From positions 242,631,825-242,695,824 of the forward strand of contig OX352774.1 of NCBI GenBank assembly GCA_947095535.1: a stretch of DNA of 64,000 bases, in the 5' to 3' direction. Positions 49,348 through 60,427 of the stretch are shown here, in pieces. The DNA is from Poecilobothrus nobilitatus. Taxonomy: Eukaryota > Arthropoda > Insecta > Diptera > Dolichopodidae. Every line of letters starts with the position of its first letter. The first letter of the stretch is position 1. The notes under the pieces were generated by a model. The model had not been told where the DNA came from. It made no database searches and saw only the letters and a program-made list of their open reading frames with translations. The translations under genes were made by a program, and so were the position numbers.

Positions 49348-49979
49348 TTGATAATTTCAGTCCTTGCGTTTTAACTATATATAACATTATAATATATACA
49401 TGTATGTATACAATATACATTTAACATAATATATTATATAATTTTCATGAATTTTCTATTATTTTTCATTAATTTTTTTTTTTTAATTATTTTATTAAAA
49501 TATCAAATTAAATAAAATATTATTTCTGTTTTTTTTTAATAAAATTAACATTTTATTTTTAAGACACTTTTTCTTTTTTTTTGAATAAAATTTTTTTCGA
49601 TTTTATATGGAAATTATTTGCACTGATTTATAATAAAAATTATAATATTCCCTTTGGCTTTTTTTTATTATTTTTGTTTTTTTTTTTGTTAATTTTCTTT
49701 TTATTAAATTAGCGTAAATTTTCTTTTAATCCGTATCTTACGATATATTTTTAACAACTAAATCATTTACTTTTCAACCACATTATTTTACTTTTTTTAC
49801 TTATATTCAGTTGATTTTTGTGCAACGATCAAATCTTATACTGATTTGTTCTGAAATAAAAAAAAAAAAAAAACAACAAAAAAAAAAAATCTCACTTATG
49901 TATTTTTGGTCTTAATTTGTGTGCGGCTTACTTATATTTAAAATCATACACAAATCAACAACAAGAAAAAGTTCGCAAT

Positions 49980-50047
49980 GATCGCCGGCTAATTTAAATT
50001 AAAAAAGATTTTGATTTTTTTTTTGCAAAAAGAAAAACGGCTACTAT
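49980..50047 (-). promoter_or_regulatory. Conserved upstream block, protease gene 1
   Basis: GATCGCCGGCTAA (49980) followed by AACGGCTACTAT (50036). Upstream of gene 2 the same pair appears as TATCGACCGGCTTA (62741) and AACGGCTACTAT (62764). It marks the far end of detectable homology and may be an enhancer; it is unusually GC-rich for this window. Confidence 0.5.
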
Positions 50048-50734
50048 TAAGTGAAAACAAAATTAAAGTGATTTCATTATGATTTACAGAGATATTTCTG
50101 ACATATTTTATTAACGTAAATATATTATTATCGTAATATATATTAACCCTATAATTATTTAAAAACAAATAAAAAAATAACAAAAATGAAGAATATGTAA
50201 AACAATGGCAAATAGTATAAACCGATACAATCCGACAAATTCGAAATAAAACTGTTTAAAATATAAATAATTGCAAAAATAAGATTACAAAAAAAAAAAA
50301 AAAAAAACCCCAAAAAAAAAACAATAATAATGAATTTTTTTACATTTTTTAGCCAGTCAGTATGTTGTCTGCCAAATTTATGGTATTCATTATAAAATTT
50401 TTTTTTTTTTTTTTTTCTTAATTGAATTTATTAACAAACATATACAGATAAGAACATATAGATTTGTTATTTGTAGAACTTAATGTCAATAAGTAGACTG
50501 AGATAAGAACTAGAAAACTTTAACATTTGTTTGGTTTAACCCAAGTTGGTTTTTATTTATTTTGTTGTTTTGTTTTTTAGGAATGATTCATTTAAAAGCA
50601 ATGATAACGTAATGAGATTAAAAGAGATGTTATAATACTTTTTAACAAATTAGAAATTTTTAATTTTTTTTTTTTTAAAAGTATTTCATTTTTTTAATAA
50701 TTAAATTTATTAAAATCATATAAAATGAAACTTA

Positions 50735-50812
50735 CCACATGTGCACTATTTGAACTCGCACTCCCTCGGTTAATAAGCCACGTGCTTAACCATTAGGTCA
50801 CCGAGGCCCCCT
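50735..50812 (-). repeat. tRNA-like SINE head or tRNA pseudogene
   Basis: On the minus strand GGCCTCGGTGACCTAATGG (A-box like TGACCTAATGG), then TTAAGCACGTGG, an anticodon-loop-like CTTATTA, ACCGAGGGAG and GCGAGTTCAAATAG (B-box like). The acceptor stem does not close and the T arm is decayed, so a functional tRNA is unlikely. The GGCCTCGGTGRCCTAATGG start is typical of tRNA-derived SINE heads. Confidence 0.5.
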
Positions 50813-52474
50813 TAAATAACTATTAGTTAAACTAAATTTTATTATTTGATTGCATACTTTCAGGCGCAAATACTTCATATAACTCGTTTACAGAAATATC
50901 ATTTGTCATATTAAACAGTTCTTTATTAACCCTTTCAAATGCAATTGCATTTCGTAAATAAAATAATTTTAAATTACTGAATCACGTGTTTATTTAACCG
51001 GTTCTTAATAATCTTAATTTATTTTGTGAGGAAAGGGCATTATTATGTATGTTTAAAATATTTCTTCTTTCTGTTTTTCAAATTCCTTTTAATTGTTTCG
51101 AATCGTTTTTTTCTTATTTTCGTGGTCAAAATTTAATTTTCTCGGGAAAAATTAAATAGTTTTTATTGCTTATAATTTACAAGCAATATAAGTTACATAG
51201 CAATTCATTCATATATATTTATTTTTTTCTTTGGCTTCAGTTATTGCAATATATAAATTGCATTGCATTTGCAAATTGCATTTTCTTTAGTTTCAATTTT
51301 ATGCAAAATAAAAATAAAAACAAAAAAACACGGTAATATAAATTTAAATATGATGAAAAATACTTTTACTAAATAAATTCAATTCAAATTTTTAAATATT
51401 TTAATTTCAATATTTATTAGAAAATCAATTATTTGACTTTTTAAAAATCCGTATTTATTTTACTGACATCAAATGTGTGGTGAAATGAATGAAATAAAAT
51501 TTTTCCTTCTAAACATATTTCATTTGATGTCCCTTGTTCGATATGTCATAAAAGTACATATATATATAAATTTACTATTGAATAAATTAAGTGGTTCGTA
51601 TCCATTTTATGTATCGTTATATAACGACAACCTAAATTGCAATTATTTGACAGGAAATTTTAATTAATTATTATTAGCTTAATTAATTGTTTCTATTTAT
51701 TTTGTAAATGAAACAAAATAATAAAATTTATTCTTTTAATTTGTTTTTATTTGTTTTATTTATTGTTTTCTATTGAAACGAAGAGACATTTTCATGAACC
51801 GAATCAATTAGAATCCATATCAAATTACTTGGAATTATTATAAAAAAAAAAAAAAAAAATTCTTTGTGAAAAAAACCTAAATATTTGAATGATTTCTAAA
51901 GAATTTGATTAATTTCAATATTTTCGAAAAAGTAGGAAATTAATTTACTTAAAAAAAGTTTTATACAAGTACATAAATAAAAAATTTTCATACTAGACAG
52001 GAAGTCAACTAAAAAAAATTAATACATAGTTACTGTATTTAGAATTTAAAATGCAATGTTTATATGTATAAATTAACTTACCTATAATATTTGAAATTTG
52101 TTACACAAAACAAAAAAACACTCATCGAAATGATCAGAATCAAATTATTGGTTCATTTTTTATCTCTTTATCCTGTATTAACTATGGGGTTTGTAAGTTA
52201 ATTCATCTACAGATAATAAATACTATACACAGGAGAATTGTGTAATTAAAAAAGAAACATTATATCATAGTAAAAATTTTTTGGATATATTTTGTTGGTT
52301 ATATCTAAAATAGAATTATTTATTTATATCATGAAACATAAAGTAAACATAACATTTAATTCATATAACTTGAAAGAGCCCTTTCTAACATTTAATTCTT
52401 TTATATTTATTCTCAATTCTTTTATTTAAACTAATACATCAGTCTCTTGACACAGATTTTTAATTACTGTTGAG
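50813..52474. other. Gene-free AT-rich DNA
   Basis: No supported gene. The short plus-strand frame at 51473-51667 shows no recognisable domain. Confidence 0.5.
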
Positions 52475-52800
52475 CATTTGTCCAAACTGGATCCGATTCT
52501 GGATAGTCTACATTCTGGTTCCGATTTTAAAAGTCACTATAATATTATTGTTAACAAAGCTAATTCAACCCTTACCTACATTATGCGTTAGCTACAAGAA
52601 GTTTCTGCACAATGTAAATGTATCACTAAATATATTTTCAATTTCTATGTTACTCGAATTCATGAATATGTATTTAAAGTTTGATTACCTTATCGTATTA
52701 TAGTTATTTCTCGTATTAAAATAGTCCAAAAAAAAATGTTTACGTTTCACTTTACACAATTTACCTTGAACTTCTAAATCTATTCGAGATCAGATAAGCG
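52475..52800 (+). pseudogene. LINE reverse-transcriptase remnant, jockey-like
   Basis: One frame starting at 52475 reads, across a few stops, SGSDFKSHYNIIVNKANSTL, then TYIMR, then FYVTRIHEYVFKV and, after a stop, VISRIKIVQKKMFTFHF. In jockey-clade non-LTR retrotransposons the same order is seen downstream of the catalytic core: a line like 'F..HI..I.NKANSTLGFI.R', then 'SLVRPILEY', then 'RIESVQKKFLRFAL'. Spacing is preserved over about 100 codons, so only point decay is needed. The catalytic region upstream is missing. An overlapping frame (52470-52703) is a shadow. Confidence 0.65.
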
Positions 52801-53844
52801 TTAGAGAGAATGCGAACAACTTAAGCTCAGTTGAGCTTTTCAATATTACATTGCACTTATCAGATTACGGAAAGTTTCATCCAAATTTGAGACTGCTTCA
52901 AGAGGTTGAACCTTTCGATATTGATTTTAGTAAATTAACACTTAAACTAAACTGTATGGAAGCCAGACTACAGTATACTTAAGTAGTATAAATGTTAACC
53001 ATTGATTAACATTTTTATGTTCATTACGAAATATTTACATGCCTAAGAAGTATAATATGCCCAGCAATTAATTAATTAATTAATAAAACTAACTTATTAT
53101 TTAGCATCATTTACTATAATACTAAAGTTTCGATAATGTCAATTTATGTCTGTGTTTATAATATACAAGCATCAATCATATTTGAAAAACTATCATATTA
53201 ACTGATTAAGTAATCATTTATAATAAGTGATAGTATTTTGTAACTAAACTATAACTTTTAATGACATGATCATTTAATTGGATAGTTTTTTTTAAATGAA
53301 CAATATGACTGACCTTGTATTAAAAAATATGTCTGAGACAAAAAAGAAAATTTAAAAATCAGTCAAATAAAATATCTTTTAAATTATCTTTAAAAATTTT
53401 ATGAGTTATGAGTTATGAGTTATGATACAAAACATTGCATAGTTATATTGTTTTATATAAAATTGTTTTTTATTTTAATTATCATGTGGTTAGTGCGACT
53501 TAATTTTACATCATATAATTATTTAAATATTTTGTTGATTTTGTTTTACTTACTTAGATACTTTCTAAAATTTTATAATTATCTTTATATTAAATTTTTC
53601 TTTTATTCTAAATCAAATTTAAAAAAAAAAAATAAAATACAAGATGTCTTCTTATAAATTTTTTGGAAAATTCTATCTACTTTTTCCTATTTTTTTAATA
53701 CAATCAGCTATATATCATCACTTCATGAGGAAAACTACCTATTTTCAATATAAAATTGTAATATCCTGATGCTAGAAAGTTGTTTACTGCGTGGCACTCA
53801 ATGATTGTATTTTTGAATATTATATAAGTATATTTAAAAAAAAA
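52801..53844. other. Gene-free AT-rich DNA
   Basis: No supported gene. Further decayed LINE sequence may extend to about 52960. A small direct repeat, GAGTTAT three times, lies at about 53402-53423. Confidence 0.45.
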
Positions 53845-55432
53845 ACGAGGAAGAATACAGTTGACTTTGTCAACTCTTAGATACCCGTACGAACCGTTAG
53901 TATGTTCACAGCCTGTCACTCTGCTTACAATATTATTTTTTTAATATTTTAGTATTTTAAAATAATTTGGGTGAATTTTATAATTTCTAGTACTATGGGT
54001 TGTACATACATTCAAACTATATGTTTATATGTACATTCTTCAAAAGCAGATTCTAACCTTCCGCATAACGATTATCAATCCAAAACTTTTTCAAATATTC
54101 TATAGTACCATTTAATACTAAGCGGTAAATGTATATTAAATTTACTTAGTACAAAATAATAAATATAATTTTAAATATTATATTATATTATATTTAAATA
54201 TTCCATTGACAGAATAATTTCTTATAAGTACAATAAAATACATATATGTATGTAAATACGCCACTATATAATATACATCTATACTCTTATCATTCATTCA
54301 CTAGTGACATTGTGACATAATACGATATGTAAATAAACATGATATTATATAAGTATGTATATATATCAATATCATATAAATAAAAATTCTTCAAGCAACC
54401 GTTATGTTGTTTATTTATTTACATTTTTTTGTACTACGCATTATATCCTCAACAATTTCAAATTATCGAGTAAAACAAATGCAAAAAATTTGTTGAAGAA
54501 ATTTGTTAGAAAATTTGAAAAATCAAGTAACATTTTCGTCAATTATAAAGTAACCCTATATTATTAAAAAAAGTTCTTAACAGAAATAAAAGAATAATGT
54601 TGAAGCTTTAAGTTTTGTGTATTACTTCAAAAAAATTTTAACAGGTGTTCAAGTTACAGTTGTTTAAAAATAAGAAATTTTCAGTTTTTGACCCCTTACA
54701 GCTCCTAAATGGGGGGTGATAGAAAAAAAATTTCTGAAATGACTCATACTTATTTTCAAAGATCTAACTTCTGTCAAAATTTCAAGTTTCCAACTTAAAC
54801 CGTTTAGAAGATAGAAGGGTTAAAGGTTGCAAAATTTGAGTTTCACATAACGGTAAATTAAGACACCGTATGCCACAAATATATATTTATTGTATATATA
54901 CTTTTAAAGCTGATAAAAGTAGTAATTGTTTGGCGTTTTCAAAATGAAGATATACTTTATACAACTTGTGCTATAACAATTTAAATATAGAGCTTTTTTG
55001 AACCTTTTGGGGAGCTGTAGCTCCGTAACGGGTGGGGCTACAAAAAAAAGTTATAAAAAATAAAATTAATATTTTTGTGAGATCTATCAGCAGTTAAAAT
55101 TTCATAGCTCTATTTCAAAAAACATGTCGGGATCTAAAAGTTAGGTGTTCGAGAGCTACCCTAAGTTTTGGTCCAAACTCAACCAAAAAAAATAGGGAAC
55201 CTACAAATTACTTCAAGAATATTTTGTGTAAATTTCAAGATTCTAGCTTTCTTAGTTTTTGAGTTAGCGTGCTGACGGACGGACGGACGGACGGACGGAC
55301 ATGGCTCAAAAGTCTTAGAATTTTTTTCTGATCCGATCCATACCTTTGAAGGTATATCTAGCTCGCTTATGTCGAGGTGTTACAAACGGAGGAGTAATTT
55401 TATTATACCCGATCCTATCGTACGGGTATAAT
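53845..55432 (-). mobile_element. R1 family repeat, copy C, full length
   Basis: Complete R1 element in reverse orientation. Tail AACGAGGAAGAATACAGTTG with the perfect hairpin AGTTGACTTTGTCAACT (7-bp stem); inverted head copy ATACCCGTACGA; (GACG)n of about 6.75 units at 55274-55300; head CGATCCTATCGTACGGGTAT at the right end. It differs from copy B at only a few positions in the first 180 bases. The frame at 54355-54567 is incidental. Confidence 0.88.
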
Positions 55433-56404
55433 AATATTCTTGTGCAAATTAAACAGCATAAACTAATATAGTCAATTTTTTTTTATAATGAATACTCTTT
55501 AAAGCCTACGAAACAAAAATGTTCCACAACTAACCTACCAGTACTAGTTAAAGATAAGCTTAATAGAACTTTTACATGTTACCATATCATATTCAGAACT
55601 TTTTAAAAATAATTAATCTTCATATTCATAATTTCCTCTTCTTCTGTCTTTGGATCGCATGCATAAAAGCTGACCTTGAACTCAAATCACACATTTAAGT
55701 ACGTACAAAATCTTCTATGAGTTCAGTTGTACATTTTGTTTTAAAAAATGAAATTTGAGTTCAACCTAAATTTTATACATTCGACGCTTTATTTTAATTA
55801 TAAGAGGTATAACTTAAACTAATTTATTAAACTGAATGACAAAAACATATCTGGTATATATAATTAAACCACCCTGTATAAAATCTTTTAATTAAAAAAA
55901 AATTATAAACATATGGTATTTCATCATAACTAAAACTTATCAAAATATTATTATTAAATCATCAAAATATAGCATCTACCAAAAATATATAAGGATAATT
56001 TATTGTTATCATACAATTTTATTTAATTTTTTTTTTTTTTGTTTTTTTTTTTTTTTTTCAATACAACATAATAAATTCAAAAGTTAATAAATCTAAAAAA
56101 ATAAAAAAATCTGTTTTTTTTTTTTTAAACAATGTACAAACGTCAAACGTTCAAAATATACATGCTATATTGTACATAATCTAATACTAAAAATAAATAT
56201 TTAAAGAGGAAAATTAACATTTAATCGCTAATGATTTGTTAATAAATTATGATACGACAATTTGTTAAAATATCATCAAAAGCGGTATAAAAATTTAAGG
56301 CGCGAAATCAGAATAAGTGATGCTGATATATTATAGACTTCTCATCATCACTCAATTTAATACATATAATATTATTATGTATAAAAAAAAAAAATTAAAA
56401 AATT
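55433..56404. other. Gene-free AT-rich DNA
   Basis: No supported gene. Contains poly-T tracts at about 56029-56058 and 56115-56126 and a solitary CACCCTGTATAAAA near 55871, a possible stray TIR end. Confidence 0.45.
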
Positions 56405-57412
56405 TTCCAATATAATATAAAAGAAGGTAGTAGATAAAACCAAGAGTTTTTAAAGACGCACTTTTTTCAAAAGACAATAAAAACAATTTTGAAATGTGAT
56501 TTGCACCAAAAATTTCCTAAGTTTTCTTCGGATTACGTATAAAAAATTGTAGAATATCAAGTGATATTTTCTTCAGATTTTTAGCTTCAGCTGCGTTAAC
56601 AGGTCATGTAAAACTATAAAGTTGGAGATTGAAAAAAATTTGCTCAGGTATCTAAGTTACAAGATAAAAAATTTTTCATTTTTGACCCCTAAATAGTTCT
56701 TCAGCAGAGAGTGTGGTATAAAAAAATTTATTAGGGTAACTTGTGCTAATTTTGCAAGATCTTTCTTTCCTTCAAATAAGTTCCATCCTCACCAAATTTA
56801 ATTTTCCTAATCTAGAAGTGTTGTGAAGATATGGAGGTAACAAAATCTTGCAAAATTTTGTTTTCACATAACGGTAAATTTTAATACTAAACTTGAAAAA
56901 AAAATGTATAATTTTGATATTGATTTATAAAGGTAAAAAATAGTTCTGTCATATTTTTAGATTGAAAAAATGTTAAACAGAACTGGAGATATACATATTT
57001 AGAAATAGGGCCATTTCAAAGTTTGAGGGGCTGTAACCCAATAATGGATGGGACTACATAAAAAAAGTTGTTCTACCAAATTAATTTTTTTATGACACCT
57101 AACTATGGTTAAAATTTCATTGCTCAATGTTAAGCAGAACTGGAGATATACATATTTAGAAATAGGGCTATTTCAAAATTTGAGGGGTTGTAATCCAATA
57201 ATGGATGGCACTACATAAAAAAAGTTGTTCTACCACATTCATTTTTTTATGATACCTAACTATGGTTAGGTTATGGTTAGGTGTCATAAAATTTCATTGC
57301 TCTAACTTTAACTCTGTAGAGATTTTGACAGACAAACAAATGACAGATGAAACAATGAACAGATTAAAACTAATAGGCACATTTTATAAAATTTTTTTGA
57401 AAATATACTAAA
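56405..57412 (-). mobile_element. R2 family repeat, diverged copy with internal duplication
   Basis: The left end (AGAGTTTTTAAAGACGCAC) resembles the R2 tail. Inner lines CACATAACGGTAAATT and GATTGAAAAAATGTTAAACA match R2. The right end (TTAAAACTAATAGGCACATT) is a decayed head. A segment of about 145 bases from GCAGAACTGGAGATATACAT to CTAACTATGG is present twice (about 56977 and 57133), a duplication absent from the other copies. Confidence 0.65.
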
Positions 57413-59120
57413 AACCGGCATATTCTATCTTATGTTTATATATTTTTTTTTTATTTACAAATAAATAATAATAAAAAACAAAAATATTTTTTAATATTAT
57501 ATGTATACAACACATTAAGTTTAAAGCTCATATTTCAAACATTAACTGAAATTTAAATTTAGTGGATTTTTCTTCTTTTTTTTTTAATGTACCTATTATA
57601 TTTTTCGTATGCCATTTTATTACTATTTTTTTTTTTTTTTTGTTGCTTTTCTTTAACTTGCTCGATTTTATTAACAGATGACGTCCATTATTCAAATATG
57701 TTTACTAAAATTTAATATACTCTCAAATACTATACATATAGTATAATTATGATTGAATAACTTTTAACAAGATGTGGTGTTCAGTGATGATAACATCATT
57801 TTAATTTTTAACATATTATGGTGAATTGAATGTGGTATAAAAAATGTTAGACAAAATAAAAATCTATTATAATAAAAGATTTTAGATTCTAAGTCTTTTT
57901 TAAGACAAATATTACTTAAATTGTAAATTTGTTACAAATTCTTTTTTTTTTGTTTTATGCTAAAGTGAACCGATATTTAAGATTGAGGTTAAGATGAAGT
58001 ATAGAAACATAGAAAATGAAAATGAAAAGGAAACTTTAAATGGTTTTACATGACATGTGGTGATCGTTGAAAGCTTATTTTAAATTTGATGAATATTATT
58101 ATTTACTTTCCATTTATTTTTATTTTATATATTCAAATATTTATTTTAGTCGATACACATTTTAACTTAAAGATATAAAAGAAAAATCATGAGAAATATT
58201 ACGAAACTGGTATTGTGATTGTTTTTTTTTTTATACATTGAAATAGTACTTTTTTTATTGGGTTTTTCTAGTTCCATTTAGCTAGAGCTACATTATGTAT
58301 AAAGGAATCAATTCTTAATGTGAAGTCCTTTGTAGTAGTAGAAGTCCTTTATCAGGATTCCATCCCATTGATAAAGGAAACTACTTAAATATTTAAATAA
58401 TAGAAAGGTACTTTCCTTTACAAAATTACATACGTGCGTAAAATTTTCAGTAAAAAACGTATTTTTGTAATTTTTTATGTATATATATATTTTTTTTTAA
58501 ATATAAAACACTAACATTAAAATAACAACATCCTTTAGATTTTAATCAGTAAATTAAAAAGTTCAATGTGTTGTCATTATCAGTAATATACTACCACCAT
58601 TGTGGTATGTGGACACTATATGGAAGCATATAGAGATTACATATGTCTTGATGTTCGATTTACGACCATGAAATATTTAAGAGTTTAATTTACATATAAG
58701 TGATTACATAAAAATCCGTAAGTACGACAAACAAATATTGAATTTAAGTTAAATTTTTTAAATTAAAAGGCAAACATTTTAAATAGTTTTATTATGTATT
58801 AAAATTTGTGTTACTAAAAAAAAAAACACCTCAAGAAAAACTAGAATCAAAAACTTGTATGAAAAGTCACTTAACTATTAAGCAACGATATTTTGTATAA
58901 ATAATCTTATTAAAATATTGTTCCTTATTTCTATTTGTTATACTTGCAAAATTTCTAAAAAAAAAGAAAATAACATTACTTACAATTTAAGATTTAGATT
59001 TTCATCTTCAAAATCTAAAACTTCAAATCTAACATTTACTTAAATTTAAAAGAAAAACTAATAGAATAAAAAACAAAAACAAAATAATAATATTGATTTT
59101 ATAAAGTTTGTAAAAAAATG
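57413..59120. other. Gene-free AT-rich DNA
   Basis: No supported gene. A 9-bp hairpin, CCTTTATCA ... TGATAAAGG, lies at about 58344-58378 near a GTAGTAGTAG patch; otherwise homopolymers and AT tracts. Confidence 0.45.
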
Positions 59121-59126
59121 TTTATT
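59121..59126 (-). terminator. Candidate poly(A) signal of protease gene 2
   Basis: AATAAA on the minus strand, 184 bases after the stop codon. In such AT-rich DNA the motif alone is weak evidence. Confidence 0.35.
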
Positions 59127-59309
59127 AAAAATTTTAAATAAATATAAATATTGGAGAATCACAATAAAATATAATTATATCTATTATATTATATTTTCGA
59201 ATACAACATACATATTATGTCAACATTAATTAAATTATCAATTAAATATATATTATTAAAATATTGACCAAAAAAACAAAAAAACGATGATTTCTTTTTT
59301 TGTTTTTGT

Positions 59310-60425
59310 TTAAAATTGTGGTAAATTAAATTCTGTTGCTAAACCACAATGATTATTACGATTTCTAGCTATATACATATAACCATTAACACCCCAATCT
59401 CGACCAAATGAATTTCTTATTAACCAATATTCTTTACCATTTTCATTAACACCATAACCAACTGTTGTTACATCATGTCCTAAATTATCACTTAAACACT
59501 TTGGATCATAATATAAACCATTTTTATAAAATTTAAATGTATATAATTCAGCATTAAGTGATGATGTTACTGGACCATATAATGCAATAATTTCTTTTAA
59601 TATTAATTCATCACCATCTTTTTTTGTAATATTTTTTTTAATAAATATTCTCGGTTGTGTTTTATTACAATGATTTGTTTCTTTTCCAATATATGGATTT
59701 TGATCATTTAAACCAACACCTTTTAACATTATATATTCCATAACAAGTGATGCAAAACCTCCATTACAACCAGCATTATCATAATCAAATGTACAATCTA
59801 ATATTTCTTGATGTGATAATTGTAATAATGTTTTATATTTAATATAATAATTTGCTTCAATTGCTGCTAAACTTCCAAATATATAACAACTACCACAATT
59901 ACCTTGATCTAATATCGGATTATTATAACCATATTTAATCCAATTAACTTCTAATGGTAAATCATTTTTATATATACTCTTGTATTCAATTGAATGATCA
60001 GATGGATATAATTCACTTTTAGTTATATTTCCATAAATTATAGTTTCATCAGAATTATTTTCATCATTATCTAAATTATTTTGTATATTATTTTCAGAAT
60101 TACCATAAAATGCAGAACCAACATATTCTTTATCTGTAAGATCTGCAAAATGATTTATACCTAATGTAAATGTTACTAATCCCTTATCATAACGTTTATT
60201 ATGTTCTGTAATTAAAATTTTTGATCTTATATAAATATTTTTACGATATTCATCTTCTACACTGCTATTATAATATTTATTATATTTTTCCTTATAATTA
60301 AGCCATTCACGTTCAATATCACCTTCAATTTTTGAATCATCTGATCCATTTAATAGAAATAATACAAGAACAATTAAAACTATTATAAATAAGGTAGCAG
60401 AAACTAAAATAATAACTTTTCGCAT
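59310..60425 (-). CDS. Cathepsin L-like cysteine protease precursor (C1A), gene 2
   Basis: A 371-residue papain-family precursor, paralogue of the gene at 45411-46511. Residues about 4-25 are a signal peptide or anchor. The prodomain has variant ERFNIN residues (E57, R61, Y65, S68, I72, N76) and an intact GNFD motif (G89, N91, F93, D95). A linker of about 55 Asn/Asp-rich residues follows. The mature enzyme starts near LPLEVNW (156), with Q174, C180 (CGSCYIF), H317 and N338 (NSFG). GCNGG at 219-223 and the usual six disulphide cysteines are present. The start is fixed by a poly-T plus TTTCAG acceptor two bases upstream. It shares the Trp-to-Tyr and Trp-to-Phe changes at the active site. After the catalytic His it has Asp where gene 1 has Gly. 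The frame is intact, so both copies are probably active. Confidence 0.95.
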   Translation of the reverse strand: MRKVIILVSATLFIIVLIVLVLFLLNGSDDSKIEGDIEREWLNYKEKYNKYYNSSVEDEYRKNIYIRSKILITEHNKRYDKGLVTFTLGINHFADLTDKEYVGSAFYGNSENNIQNNLDNDENNSDETIIYGNITKSELYPSDHSIEYKSIYKNDLPLEVNWIKYGYNNPILDQGNCGSCYIFGSLAAIEANYYIKYKTLLQLSHQEILDCTFDYDNAGCNGGFASLVMEYIMLKGVGLNDQNPYIGKETNHCNKTQPRIFIKKNITKKDGDELILKEIIALYGPVTSSLNAELYTFKFYKNGLYYDPKCLSDNLGHDVTTVGYGVNENGKEYWLIRNSFGRDWGVNGYMYIARNRNNHCGLATEFNLPQF

Positions 60426-60427
60426 TT

